Shown one piece after another: positions 30,474 to 39,013 of a stretch of DNA of 45,647 nucleotides (positions are counted from its first letter, which is position 1; each line of letters opens with the position of its first letter). The DNA is taken from NCBI GenBank assembly GCA_017540645.1, contig JAFYAQ010000016.1, forward strand, positions 1 to 45,647, written 5' to 3'. Under the pieces are notes generated by a model, which saw nothing but the letters and a program-made list of their open reading frames with translations, was not told the origin of the DNA and searched no databases. Position numbers and translations under genes: made by a program. The DNA comes from Oscillospiraceae bacterium (GTDB lineage: Bacteria; Bacillota; Clostridia; Oscillospirales; Oscillospiraceae).

Positions 30474-31928
30474 ATGAGAACACAAACAAAAGACCTGCGG
30501 ACCCGGACGCTGTGGGATGCCCTGGCGGTTTTGATGCCCCTGTTTTTGGCATTTGGGCGGACGATCTGGTTTCCCGCGCTGGAGAGAGTTTTTTTCTACG
30601 GGGTCTTTATTGACCGGCTCTTTTTCAGCGCGCTGACCATCGTTCTCCTGCTCCGCCGTTTCCTCCGGCGGAAGACGGAGGCGCGCGTTACAAAGCACTT
30701 TCTTGTTTTCGCCGGGATGATGATCTTCTGGATCGCCTACGGTGCGGCGGGCGTGGCTCTCAGCTCGTATTCCTACCTTTGGGAGGGAGGCAAGGACTGC
30801 TTTTATCTGCTCAGGGGTCTTTGTCTCCTGTACTGCATGTACGAGGTGCTGGATACCCGGCGGAGGACAGAGCTGTTCCTCACCTCCCTGCGCCTGATCT
30901 GCGCCGGGCTGGTGCTTCTGGGCCTGTGGGAGATCTTCGCAGGCTGGCATTTTGAGATATCCCAGTATGACCCCATGCCGATCCTGACGGTGGACGGACG
31001 CCGCCGGCTTGCAGGACTCTGCTTTGAGCGCTTGTTTTTCGCCACCGGCCCGTTTTTCAACGAGAACAATTTCTGCACTTTCCTGACTGTTTTCGCTCCG
31101 CTCTTTTTCCTCAGCGCCGATCTCCGCCCCGGCCGGGCGGCGCTCCGATTCGCGTATCTGATCGCGCTGAGCTTTCTGCTTCGCGTCGACGATGCAACGA
31201 TTTGCTCCGTGGCTCTCCTGGTCGGACTGCTGGCCTATGTGATCCTGGTGCGGCGGAATTGGCTGAGAAAGACTCTGATGGCAGGGGGTATCCTCCTGAT
31301 CTACACCCGGGCGGCGAACTGGATGGCGCAGCTGCTGGTACGGCTGAAGGAACAGCTTTCCATAGGGATCACCGGGGAGGAGCTTTTTTCCCGCGCCGGG
31401 GTAAAGACGCCGTATTATATTTTGGCCCGCATCCCGTCCGAGACGGAAAGGGAGATCTCTTTGGCGAGCAATCTTATGCAGGAGATGACGACCACCAACC
31501 ACTCCCGCCCGGTGAGAGTGCGCATCCTGATCACCATGGACGAGCTGGACGCCTTCCTGGAGAGCAAGGGCCTGGGGCTCGGCCCCGACGGCTACGCCGC
31601 CTATATCCGGGCCAACCAGGGAGGGCACTCGGGATTCGTCAACACCCATAACTGGTGGATGGAGATCCTGACCCAGTACGGCATTCCCGTATTTGCCGCA
31701 TACCTTGCCAGTATCCTCTGGCTGTATGTATCCCTGATCCGCGCCTACCTGAAAAACCATGACGAGCTGTATGCCGCAGTAGTGGCTATGTGCACGGCCT
31801 TCGTGGTGGCCTGCGTGGCGCCCAGCAGTTACATCCGAGAGACATATCAATGGGTTCTGCCCGCGCTGTGCATCGTGCTGCTTCGCCAGCATGGGATGCC
31901 TCGCGGGGAGGAGACACCGATGCTTTGA
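30474..31928 (+). CDS. O-antigen ligase-like polytopic membrane protein
   Basis: The product has about 484 residues from ATG 30474; a TTG at 30441 in the same frame is also possible, and neither has a good ribosome binding site. It has around ten hydrophobic helices and a long extracytoplasmic loop near residues 285-390, followed by NTHNWWMEILTQYGIPVFAAYLASILWLYV. The conserved HNWWME-type loop end and overall layout match Wzy_C/O-antigen ligase and polymerase-like proteins, which join polysaccharide chains to a lipid or protein acceptor at the membrane. It begins 39 bases after upp. No polysaccharide cluster is adjacent, so the substrate is unknown. Confidence 0.65.
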   Translation: MRTQTKDLRTRTLWDALAVLMPLFLAFGRTIWFPALERVFFYGVFIDRLFFSALTIVLLLRRFLRRKTEARVTKHFLVFAGMMIFWIAYGAAGVALSSYSYLWEGGKDCFYLLRGLCLLYCMYEVLDTRRRTELFLTSLRLICAGLVLLGLWEIFAGWHFEISQYDPMPILTVDGRRRLAGLCFERLFFATGPFFNENNFCTFLTVFAPLFFLSADLRPGRAALRFAYLIALSFLLRVDDATICSVALLVGLLAYVILVRRNWLRKTLMAGGILLIYTRAANWMAQLLVRLKEQLSIGITGEELFSRAGVKTPYYILARIPSETEREISLASNLMQEMTTTNHSRPVRVRILITMDELDAFLESKGLGLGPDGYAAYIRANQGGHSGFVNTHNWWMEILTQYGIPVFAAYLASILWLYVSLIRAYLKNHDELYAAVVAMCTAFVVACVAPSSYIRETYQWVLPALCIVLLRQHGMPRGEETPML

Positions 31929-31942
31929 TTCCAACAGACAAG

Positions 31943-31974
31943 AGCAGCTCCGGCTTTGACCGGAACTGCTTTTG
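31943..31974 (+). terminator. Probable terminator after the ligase-like gene
   Basis: AGCAGCTCCGG and CCGGAACTGCT (31943-31953, 31960-31970) pair with one mismatch around a 6-base loop, followed by TTTTG. Confidence 0.6.
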
Positions 31975-32015
31975 TTGCCATCTGTGCCGGAAACGGCATT
32001 TCCCGGGAGGAGGAC

Positions 32016-33266
32016 ATGGAACTTTCATTCAAAATAGGGACGGGGAGCCAGAGCGTTTCCGTGGCGGACGAGGACCTTCTGGCGCTGCTGCAGCCGGAGG
32101 AGATCTTGACCGCCGCCCCGGAGGAGGAGATCCTGGAGAACGCCCTGGAAAACCCCATCGGAACGCCCCGGCTCCGCGAGATCGTTCGCCCTGGGGAGAA
32201 GATCGCCGTCGTCACCAGCGATATCACCCGGCCCATGCCCACCGCCCGTGTGATGGGCCCGGTGTTGGACGAGCTGTACGCCGCCGGCTGCCGGCGGGAG
32301 GATATCACGCTGGTGTTCGCTCTGGGCAGCCATCGTGGCCATATCCCGGAGGAGCGCCGGCGTCTGGCCGGGGAGCGGGCCTGGGAGGAGATCCGCTGCA
32401 CGGACGCAAACCCCAATGACTGCGTCCGTCTCGGCATGACCCGGAACGGCACCCCCGTGGACATAGACCGGCGGGTGGCGGAGGCGGACCGGCGCATCTG
32501 CCTGGGGAATATCGAGTATCACTACTTTGCCGGCTACTCCGGCGGAGCCAAGGCCATCATGCCCGGGGTCTCCACCCGCGCCGCCATCCAGGCCAACCAC
32601 AGCCGCATGGTGGACCCCATGGCCCGTGCCGGACAGCTGGAGGGCAACCCGGTGCGTATGGATATCGAGGAGGCCGCCGGCCTGGTGGGAGTGGATTTCA
32701 TCCTGAACGTGGTGCTGGACGCCCATAAGCGCATCGTCCACGCGGCGGCAGGGGACGTGACGATGGCCCACCGGGCGGGCTGCCGGTATCTGGACAAAAT
32801 GTACCGCCGGGAGATCCCGGCGCTGGCGGATATCGTGCTGGTGTCCCAGGGCGGCGCGCCCAAGGATCTGAACCTCTACCAGACCCATAAGGCCCTGGCC
32901 AATGCCGAACACGCGGTTGCGCCCGGGGGCGTGATCATCCTGGCGGGCTCCTGCCGGGAAGGCCTGGGGGAGGCCACCTTCCAGGAATGGATGCTCTCCG
33001 CCGGGGAGCCCCACGCGCTGGTGGAGCGCATCCAGAGGGAGTTCCGCCTGGGCGGACACAAGGCGGCGGCCATCGCCATGGTGCTGGAAAGGGCGGACAT
33101 CTATCTGGTGTCGGAGCTTCCCGACGACCTGGTGCGGCGGATCTTCCTGCAGCCGTATCCGTCCGTGGAGGAGGCCTACCTGGCGGCGCGAGAAAAATGC
33201 GGCCCGGGCGCAAAAGTCATCGCCATGCCCTACGGCGGCTCCACGCTGCCTGTGCTGAAAAGGTAA
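32016..33266 (+). CDS. larA: LarA-type nickel-pincer lactate racemase homologue
   Basis: ATG 32016 follows GGGAGGAGG. The 416-residue protein shows the LarA landmarks: SDITRPMP (Asp-x2-Arg), ALGSHRGH, the cofactor-binding EYHYFAGYSGGAKAIMPGVS (His and the pincer Lys) and NHSRM (His). These residues bind the nickel-pincer nucleotide that catalyses C-alpha hydride transfer. LarA of Lactobacillus racemises lactate, and homologues act on other 2-hydroxy acids, so the substrate is open. The maturation genes larB, larC and larE are not in this window, so the cofactor must be supplied from elsewhere in the genome. Confidence 0.9.
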   Translation: MELSFKIGTGSQSVSVADEDLLALLQPEEILTAAPEEEILENALENPIGTPRLREIVRPGEKIAVVTSDITRPMPTARVMGPVLDELYAAGCRREDITLVFALGSHRGHIPEERRRLAGERAWEEIRCTDANPNDCVRLGMTRNGTPVDIDRRVAEADRRICLGNIEYHYFAGYSGGAKAIMPGVSTRAAIQANHSRMVDPMARAGQLEGNPVRMDIEEAAGLVGVDFILNVVLDAHKRIVHAAAGDVTMAHRAGCRYLDKMYRREIPALADIVLVSQGGAPKDLNLYQTHKALANAEHAVAPGGVIILAGSCREGLGEATFQEWMLSAGEPHALVERIQREFRLGGHKAAAIAMVLERADIYLVSELPDDLVRRIFLQPYPSVEEAYLAAREKCGPGAKVIAMPYGGSTLPVLKR

Positions 33267-33309
33267 AGATAAATGCCCCCGGCATGGCCCGGATCGGAAC
33301 AGATTTCTC

Positions 33310-33338
33310 TTGCTCCGGACAAAATGACATGGTAAAAT
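33310..33338 (+). promoter_or_regulatory. Promoter of the PsiE-like gene
   Basis: TTGCTC (33310-33315), a 17-base spacer and TAAAAT (33333-33338). Confidence 0.5.
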
Positions 33339-33393
33339 AAGAAAAACTCGACCAAATCGGACAAAAAAACACACGGCAAGGGGGAGGCACGTC

Positions 33394-33831
33394 ATGTTCA
33401 ACAAGATGGAAAAGATCAAAATAATCCTGCACAACGCCTGTGAACTGCTGGAGCTGTTGATGGCTGCGATCGTGCTGGTCGGGGTGGTCATGGCCATCCT
33501 TGGCCTTGTCATGGACGGAATGCTTTTCCGCAGCATTCTCAGCGATTCGGGCGGCCTGATCCTCTATGTGGAACGGATTTTCTCCATCGTCATCGGCATC
33601 GAGTTCATGCAGATGCTCTGCAGGCCCAACACCGATAACGTCATTGAGATCATCATCTTCCTGGTGGCCCGTCACATGATCGTGGGGGAGACCACGCCGG
33701 TCCAGAACCTCATCTCCATCCTCAGCCTTACCGTTTTGATCATCCTTCGCTGGATGGCCCATGATCTCCACCGCCGGCGGGAACGCCTGGACAAGGATAA
33801 GGAAGCCACAGGAAGAAGAGAACTGGAATAG
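33394..33831 (+). CDS. PsiE-like small membrane protein
   Basis: This 145-residue protein has a GGGGGAGG site and four hydrophobic stretches: about residues 18-42, 52-75 (with YVERIFSIVIGIEFMQML), 80-98 and 105-120. The FSIVIGIEFMQ...VIEIIIFLVARHMIV pattern resembles the phosphate-starvation-inducible PsiE family. The tail is charged (HRRRERLDKDKEATGRRELE). The function is unknown; it is a single-gene unit ended by a strong terminator. I am moderately sure of the family. Confidence 0.6.
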   Translation: MFNKMEKIKIILHNACELLELLMAAIVLVGVVMAILGLVMDGMLFRSILSDSGGLILYVERIFSIVIGIEFMQMLCRPNTDNVIEIIIFLVARHMIVGETTPVQNLISILSLTVLIILRWMAHDLHRRRERLDKDKEATGRRELE

Positions 33832-33843
33832 AGCTTATGCGGC

Positions 33844-33877
33844 AAAAAGCGCCCGGGATGAACCCCGGGCGCTTTTT
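33844..33877. terminator. Bidirectional terminator
   Basis: GCGCCCGGG (33849-33857) pairs with CCCGGGCGC (33864-33872), flanked by AAAAA and TTTTT, so it serves both the PsiE-like gene and the convergent yitT-like gene. Confidence 0.85.
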
Positions 33878-33909
33878 GTCGCCTTCCTCCCGCCAAGCGG
33901 CGGAAAAAC

Positions 33910-34818
33910 TTATTTTTTCGACTGCTTTACGATGTCCGAAACGTCCTGCAGGGAGACGAAGGCCGTCGCGTCAATGTCGGTGACGAGCTTTTTCAGACGG
34001 TTGATCTGGAAATGGTTGACCACGAAGTAAATGATCTGCTTTTCATCCTTGGAGTAGCCGCCGATGGCGTTCACAATGGTGCCGCCGGCCATGAAATGCT
34101 CCGACAGGGCGGCGGACACCGCCTCCGCCTTGGTGGTCACGATCATGGCGCACATAGAGCGGTCAAAGCCCTCCACGATATAATCCACCGTTTTGGAGCC
34201 CACATAATAGGTGACGATGGAGTACAAGGGCAGGATCCAGCTCTGGATCACGATCCCGCAAATGATGTAAAGGATCGTGTTGAAGACCATCACAAAGCTG
34301 CCCATGGAGATGCCGATGGTCTTGGCAAAGATCACCGAAAGTACGTCGATACCGTCCAGCGCGCCGCCCAGGCGGATGGTCAGACCGCTGCCTACGCCGG
34401 AGATGAGCCCGCCGAAGACCGCGCACAGCAAAAGGTCCCGCCCCGCCAGCGGCGAGACGAAATTCACATTGACGGGAAGCACATGCATGATCAGGTGAGC
34501 CACCAGGGAGTAGGCGGCGATGGTGTAGATGGAGTACACGGTGAAAGGGAAACCCTCTTTTTTCAGCCCGAAGAGGAAGATGGGAACGTTCAGGAGCAGC
34601 AGGAAGCCGGAGAGAGTGAAAGAGGGCGGGGTCACCTGATCCAGCAGCATGGAAAGACCGGAAATGCCGCTGTCATAGAGCTTCACCGGGAACAGAAAGA
34701 TGGTGACGCCAAAGGCATTGATGATGCCCACAACGGTCAAAAAGAGGAACGTAACGGGCTTCAGTTCCTTCAGCTCCTTTTTTATGTTTTTCATGTGTTT
34801 TTTGAAAAAACGTTTCAT
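33910..34818 (-). CDS. YitT-family membrane protein (DUF161 + DUF2179)
   Basis: The 302-residue protein has a basic N-terminus, about five to six membrane helices (VTFLFLTVVGIINAFGVTIFLFPV, then DSGISGLSMLLDQVTPP, and SVIFAKTIGISMGSFVMVFN) and a C-terminal ~85-residue DUF2179 domain (DRSMCAMIVTTKAEAVSAALSEHFMAGGTIVNAIGGYSKDEKQIIYFVV). YitT proteins are widespread in Firmicutes; transport of an unknown solute is usually assumed. GGAGGG precedes the ATG. It lies 30 bases downstream of gtrA and probably shares its promoter. Confidence 0.9.
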   Translation of the reverse strand: MKRFFKKHMKNIKKELKELKPVTFLFLTVVGIINAFGVTIFLFPVKLYDSGISGLSMLLDQVTPPSFTLSGFLLLLNVPIFLFGLKKEGFPFTVYSIYTIAAYSLVAHLIMHVLPVNVNFVSPLAGRDLLLCAVFGGLISGVGSGLTIRLGGALDGIDVLSVIFAKTIGISMGSFVMVFNTILYIICGIVIQSWILPLYSIVTYYVGSKTVDYIVEGFDRSMCAMIVTTKAEAVSAALSEHFMAGGTIVNAIGGYSKDEKQIIYFVVNHFQINRLKKLVTDIDATAFVSLQDVSDIVKQSKK

Positions 34819-34848
34819 AATCCCTCCATAAAATGTAAAGCGGCTTTG

Positions 34849-35250
34849 TCACCGCCGGTAGATCACCAGCTTGCGGATCAGGAAATTATAGCTGAACACG
34901 AGCACGGTGGCGATGATCTTCGAGAGCATGTCCGCCAGACCAAGCCGGTCCACCAGCACCCACATGATCAGAAGATTGAGCAGCAGCCCCACGATCGCCG
35001 CGGCGTAGATCTTGCCCAGCTCCGCCCAGATGTTGCCCCTTTCCGCGTCCTTGAAGGTCCACAGCCGGCCCAGCAGCCAGTTTGCAAAAGTGGAAATGCA
35101 GAAGGCGATGGCGGTGGCCAGCAGATACTGGACGCCCAGCGCCGAATCCAGCAGCCAGAAAAAGACCCACTCCACCGCTGTGGCCGCGGCCCCCACGAAA
35201 AGATAGGAGATCAGGGGGATGGCGAAGAGATCTTTGATGAGCTTGAACAT
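34849..35250 (-). CDS. GtrA-family membrane protein
   Basis: The 133-residue protein has four predicted helices: FAIPLISYLFVGAAATAVEWVFFWLL, QYLLATAIAFCISTFANWLLGRLW, a third in IYAAAIVGLLLNLLIMWVLV and a fourth in LSKIIATVLVFSYNFLIRKLVIY. These are the GtrA landmarks (notably FCISTFANWLLGRLWTF and FSYNFLIRK). The family is linked to flipping or handling of polyprenyl-phosphate sugars for surface polysaccharides or glycolipids. It is the first gene of a two-gene unit with a yitT-like gene behind a consensus promoter. Confidence 0.9.
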   Translation of the reverse strand: MFKLIKDLFAIPLISYLFVGAAATAVEWVFFWLLDSALGVQYLLATAIAFCISTFANWLLGRLWTFKDAERGNIWAELGKIYAAAIVGLLLNLLIMWVLVDRLGLADMLSKIIATVLVFSYNFLIRKLVIYRR

Positions 35251-35319
35251 GTGCGGTTTTCTCCCGTCCGGAAAGTGTCAGAACGCCGATCCTCCCGCAG
35301 GACGGAACGGCATTTTTAA

Positions 35320-35348
35320 ATTATATCTTTTCTGCGCCTGTTTTTCAA
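35320..35348 (-). promoter_or_regulatory. Promoter of gtrA-yitT-like operon
   Basis: On the minus strand TTGAAA (35343-35348), a 17-base spacer and TATAAT (35320-35325). Confidence 0.75.
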
Positions 35349-35399
35349 TGGCATTCTTTCCGAGGCTCTGACTTCTTTTGTCGGATGATCCGTTTTATC

Positions 35400-35428
35400 T
35401 TGGCAATCGGAAAAATGGATGCTATAAT
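35400..35428 (+). promoter_or_regulatory. Promoter of the nitrilase-family gene
   Basis: TTGGCA (35400-35405), a 17-base spacer and TATAAT (35423-35428). It implies a leader of about 115 bases before the ATG at 35549 and rules out the upstream in-frame start at 35378. Confidence 0.7.
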
Positions 35429-35461
35429 TTCAAATACATAATTCTCACTCAGAACAATGGC

Positions 35462-35484
35462 GGAACCCTCCCGGGGAGGGTTCC
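35462..35484 (+). promoter_or_regulatory. Hairpin in the leader of the nitrilase-family gene
   Basis: GGAACCCTCC (35462-35471) and its exact complement GGAGGGTTCC (35475-35484) form a 10-bp stem with a 3-base loop. No T-run follows, so it is not a terminator. The role is unknown; it could stabilise the RNA. Confidence 0.5.
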
Positions 35485-35548
35485 CCGCACCGGAGACGGT
35501 ATACGGCCGTTTTCCCGCAGAAGAGTCAGGCCGGAAAGGAAAAGGGCA

Positions 35549-36325
35549 ATGAAAATTGCGTGCGTACAAATGGATATATCCCTGGGCAACGTGGAGGTGA
35601 ATTTCCACAATGCACGGGACGGCCTGCGGCGGGCCGCGGAGCAGGGAGCGGACACGGTGCTCCTGCCGGAGATGTGGAATTCCGGCTTTCTCCCGCCCGG
35701 CGGCCTGGGCGGGCTGACCGACTGGGACGGCCGCCGGGTGGAGGAGACTCTGGGGGCCCTCTGTGCCGAGTATCAGGTCAATCTGGTGGCGGGCAGCGTC
35801 ACCAATGTCCGCCGGGGCAAGACCTATAACACCTGCCTGGTGTTCGACCGCCAGGGCAGGAGAGTGGCGGAGTATGACAAAATGCACCTGTTTCTCCCCG
35901 GCGGAGAGGGAAACTACTTCACTGCCGGAGACCATGTGGGCAGCTTTACCCTGGACGGGGTCTCCTGCGGCGTGGTGGTTTGCTACGATCTCCGATTCCC
36001 GGAGCAGCCCCGGGAGCTGGCCATGAAGGGCGCCCAGATCCTCTTCATTCCCGCCGAGTGGCCGGCCTCCCGCTATCTCCACTGGCAGGTGCTGACCCGG
36101 GCCCGTGCCATCGTAAACCAGATCTTCGTGGTGGGCTGCAACTGCGTGGGACTGCTGGGCGGCGGACACTCCCTGGCCTGGAAGCCCTCCGGCGAGCCTC
36201 TGGGCGAGGCCGGCGATGGGGAGGAGATCCTGATGGTGGACTGCGATCTCACCCTGACAGGCCGCGTGTGGGATGAGCGCAACGCCCCCAGGGCCGCACG
36301 CCCGGAGATGTACCGGGGGTATTGA
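35549..36325 (+). CDS. Carbon-nitrogen hydrolase (nitrilase superfamily amidase)
   Basis: The 258-residue protein has the intact nitrilase-fold triad: Glu41 (LLPEMWNSGF), Lys111 (YDKMHLF) and Cys145 (VVCYDLRFPE). The length and the CYDLRFPE and PAEWPASRYLHWQVLTRARA signatures place it among omega-amidase-like and other small amidases that hydrolyse C-N bonds in deaminated or damaged amides. AAGG-type ribosome binding signals precede ATG 35549. It has its own promoter and terminator. The substrate is uncertain, with omega-amidase activity on 2-oxoglutaramate-like compounds being a fair guess. Confidence 0.9.
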   Translation: MKIACVQMDISLGNVEVNFHNARDGLRRAAEQGADTVLLPEMWNSGFLPPGGLGGLTDWDGRRVEETLGALCAEYQVNLVAGSVTNVRRGKTYNTCLVFDRQGRRVAEYDKMHLFLPGGEGNYFTAGDHVGSFTLDGVSCGVVVCYDLRFPEQPRELAMKGAQILFIPAEWPASRYLHWQVLTRARAIVNQIFVVGCNCVGLLGGGHSLAWKPSGEPLGEAGDGEEILMVDCDLTLTGRVWDERNAPRAARPEMYRGY

Positions 36326-36388
36326 CCCGCCCGCGACGCGGAAAGCGGCGGGAGGCTCCTTACCGATAGCCCGGACGATCCGGCCCTT

Positions 36389-36421
36389 GCTCCTCTTTGT
36401 AAAAAAGAGGGGCCTTTTTTT
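36389..36421 (+). terminator. Terminator of the nitrilase-family gene
   Basis: GCTCCTCTTT (36389-36398) pairs with AAAGAGGGGC (36404-36413), one wobble, followed by seven T residues. Confidence 0.85.
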
Positions 36422-36505
36422 ATGCGAAAAATAGAAAAAGCTTTTCATTCTTGACATCTTCGGCCCGGTATGTTTGACTTAAAATCAAAGAAAGGGGATG
36501 AACGC

Positions 36506-37999
36506 ATGGCAAGTTATAATTACGTGATCACCAACGATGCGGATATCTTAAAGCTTCGCCATACTCTGATCGAGCGTGTCTGCCGTCTGGCATGGGACGG
36601 CAATCTGAATGAGGAGACCAAGGAGGCCCTGGTTCGGGAGATGATCCCCGGGCCCAAGCCCGCCTGGCGCTGCTGCGTTCACAAGGAACGGGCCATCATC
36701 CGGGAGCGCATCCGTCTGGCCTGCGGCCAGAACACCAGCTCCAACCCGGATTCCAAGCTCCAGGTCCAGGTCATCGACGCTGCCTGTGACGAATGCCCCC
36801 TCTCCGCCTACTCCGTCACCGACAACTGCCGTTTCTGCCTGGGCAAGGCCTGTCTGAATAACTGCCGCTTCAACGCCATCGAACCGGGCGAGGTGCGCAT
36901 GCACATCGACGCCTCCAAGTGCAAGGAGTGCGGCCTGTGCGCCAAGGCCTGCCCCTTTGAGGCCATCGTCCATCTGACCCGGCCCTGCAAGCGTGTCTGC
37001 CCCGTGGGCGCCATCACCTACGATGAGTACGGCTACTGCAAGATCGACGAGAAAAAGTGCATCCAGTGCGGCCACTGCATCCATTCCTGCCCCTTCGGCG
37101 CCATCAGCGCCAAGTCCTATCTGGTCCCCATCATCGAGGCGATCCGTTCCGGCAAACAGGTCTACGCCATGTGCGCTCCCGCGCTGGAGGGACAGTACGG
37201 CCCCGGCGTGACCATGGCCTCCATCCGGGAAGCGCTGCAGCGCATCGGCTTCGCGGATATGGTGGAGGTGGGCCTGGGCGGCGATATGACCGCGGCCTAT
37301 GAGTCGGAGGAATGGAGCGAGGCGTTCAAGGAAGGCCGGAAGATGACCACCTCCTGCTGCCCGGCTTTTGTGAACATGCTCATCAAGCACTTCCCCGAGC
37401 AGTACAAAAACAACATGTCCACCACCATCACCCCCATGTGGGCCGTCTCCCGCTATCTGAAGGCCATCCACCCCGACTGCGTCACTGTGTTTATCGGGCC
37501 CTGTGTGGCGAAAAAAGCGGAAAGCATGGATCCGGATCTGGAGGGCAACGCGGATTATGTCATGACCTTCGGCGAGTTCTTCATGCTGATGCAGTCCCGG
37601 GACATCATTTTCGAGGCACCCGCGGAGGGCTACCAGGAATCCTCCCTCTGGGGCAAGGGCTTTGCCTCCAGCGGCGGCGTGGCCAACGCGGTCATGGAGT
37701 GCATGCGCGAGCGGGGAGAGGATACCTCCAACATCAAGCTGCTGGCCGCGGCCGGCGCCAAGGAGTGCTACGCCGCCCTGATGCAGCTCAAGATGGGCCG
37801 CCTGAAGGAGGACTTCATCGAGGGCATGGTTTGCCCCGGCGGCTGCGTCAGCGGTCCGTCCAAGGTCGTCTCCGAGGCGGAGGTCACCCGCTCCCGGACC
37901 AAGCTCTTCCAGCAGGCCGACAAACGGGAGATCCTAGAGAACCTGAAAAACTATCCCATGGATAAGTTCTCCATGCACAGCAAAAAAACCAGCGTCTGA
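36506..37999 (+). CDS. Monomeric [FeFe] hydrogenase
   Basis: ATG 36506 follows AAAGGGG. The 497-residue protein has a Cys-rich N-terminal part (CDECPLSAYSVTDNCRFC, then CLNNCRF), a two-cluster ferredoxin domain (CKECGLCAKACPFEAI and CIQCGHCIHSCPFGAI at about residues 145-200) and the H-cluster domain: L1 TSCCPAF (Cys284/285), L2 IGPCVAKKAE (Cys333) and L3 VCPGGCVSG (Cys443, Cys447). The GPC in place of the MPC of group A enzymes points to a group B-like monomeric enzyme. It couples reduced ferredoxin to H2 formation or uptake in fermentation. No hydE, hydF or hydG maturase is nearby. The N-terminal 80 residues carry no iron-sulfur motif. Confidence 0.92.
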   Translation: MASYNYVITNDADILKLRHTLIERVCRLAWDGNLNEETKEALVREMIPGPKPAWRCCVHKERAIIRERIRLACGQNTSSNPDSKLQVQVIDAACDECPLSAYSVTDNCRFCLGKACLNNCRFNAIEPGEVRMHIDASKCKECGLCAKACPFEAIVHLTRPCKRVCPVGAITYDEYGYCKIDEKKCIQCGHCIHSCPFGAISAKSYLVPIIEAIRSGKQVYAMCAPALEGQYGPGVTMASIREALQRIGFADMVEVGLGGDMTAAYESEEWSEAFKEGRKMTTSCCPAFVNMLIKHFPEQYKNNMSTTITPMWAVSRYLKAIHPDCVTVFIGPCVAKKAESMDPDLEGNADYVMTFGEFFMLMQSRDIIFEAPAEGYQESSLWGKGFASSGGVANAVMECMRERGEDTSNIKLLAAAGAKECYAALMQLKMGRLKEDFIEGMVCPGGCVSGPSKVVSEAEVTRSRTKLFQQADKREILENLKNYPMDKFSMHSKKTSV

Positions 38000-38136
38000 C
38001 GCCGTCCCCGGCCCGGCCGACAGCGCCGGGATATCATACGCGGAGCAGTCCCCGGTATTCTTGTACGATTTGTTGAAATGAGGTAAGCTAAACCCAGGGC
38101 AAAAACCGGCACATTTTGGAAAGGAGAGTACATATC

Positions 38137-38580
38137 ATGGCAAATCCCACTGATATCAGCCCCGCTGTTTCCCATGGCGGCGGCCTGTACAGCTTTGTGG
38201 TGGACACGACAGAGCACAACCAGATGCTCGATATCACCGCGTCCGTTCAGAAGGTTATCTCCTCTGCGGGGGCGGCGGAGGGCATATGCACCGTTTTCGC
38301 GCCTCATACCACCTGCGCCGTAACGCTCAACGAGAATACGGACCCCGATGTGAAAAAGGATCTGTTCAAGGAACTGAACAAAGTGATTCCCTGGGATGAC
38401 GGCTACGCCCACATGGGCGGGAACAGCGCGGCTCACATCCAGTCATCCCTGCTCGGCGCCAGCGAGACCCTGCCGATCCACGGCGGCAAGCTGGTGATCG
38501 GTCCCTGGCAGAGCCTGTTCTTTGTGGAGCTGGACGGCGGCCGGACCCGCAACGTCTATGTGAAGGTCCTCCGGGGCTGA
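38137..38580 (+). CDS. yjbQ: YjbQ/UPF0047 family protein (secondary thiamine-phosphate synthase type)
   Basis: The ATG at 38137 lies eight bases from AAAGGAGAG. The 147-residue protein has the UPF0047 signature: FAPHTTCAVTLNENTDPDVKKDL, HMGGNSAAHIQSSLLGAS, and the closing GKLVIGPWQSLFFVELDGGRTRNVYVKV. Conserved His and Glu residues form a metal or phosphate site. E. coli YjbQ shows weak thiamine-phosphate synthase activity, but the physiological role is unclear. It is the last gene of the core block, with a hairpin terminator behind it. Confidence 0.92.
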   Translation: MANPTDISPAVSHGGGLYSFVVDTTEHNQMLDITASVQKVISSAGAAEGICTVFAPHTTCAVTLNENTDPDVKKDLFKELNKVIPWDDGYAHMGGNSAAHIQSSLLGASETLPIHGGKLVIGPWQSLFFVELDGGRTRNVYVKVLRG

Positions 38581-38606
38581 ATCCCGCGGCAGTATAAAAT
38601 CAACCG

Positions 38607-38644
38607 TCCGGGCGAGGCTTGACCTCGCCCGGATTGCTGTTTTA
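38607..38644 (+). terminator. Terminator of yjbQ
   Basis: TCCGGGCGAGG (38607-38617) and its exact complement (38623-38633) around CTTGA, followed by TTGCTGTTTT. Confidence 0.75.
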
Positions 38645-39013
38645 CAGGGCGTTCAAAGCGAAAATCCATAGTTTCTCGGCTCGATTATATTAATGTCCCA
38701 ATGTCCTAAAGACGCCTTTCCACAAAGGACATTAAAGAAAGATTATATAAAATTATTGTCCTAATAGTCCGCAGAAGAAGACGCTTCCTTCTCAAGGTTT
38801 GTTCAAATCAATCTTTTTTGGCTCGCTTCCAGCAAATTGAGAGCAGGAGGGGGCGTTTGATTTTGCGGCTTTTGACAGCTCTTTGTCGGTCAGTACCCTA
38901 TTGAGAAGCGCGGCAAAGCATGCTATACTCTGGGTGAAAGACAAACGTAGCGTTTTGCTGTGAAGAAAGATACCATCACGGGTCAGTCGTATGAAGGAAG
39001 GAGCGCGTTTAAA
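38645..39013. other. AT-rich intergenic region upstream of the Rep-like gene, with TGTCC boxes and promoter
   Basis: The region holds iteron-like boxes: TTAATGTCC (38690-38698), AATGTCCT (38700-38707), the inverted AGGACATTAA (38726-38735) and TTGTCCTAAT (38756-38765). GATTATAT precedes the first and last box at 38683 and 38741, making a longer direct repeat. A promoter TTGAGA-N17-TATACT (38901-38929) drives the Rep-like gene. No gene is seen. Confidence 0.6.
38690..38765. repeat. Cluster of TGTCC/GGACA boxes, left side of the Rep-like gene
   Basis: Three boxes in one orientation and one inverted lie within 76 AT-rich bases. TTAATGTCC and GGACATTAA could form a stem. The same 7-9-base cores recur in inverted orientation to the right of the gene (40422-40441). 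Such an arrangement fits an origin, a Rep-binding site or element ends. Confidence 0.55.
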
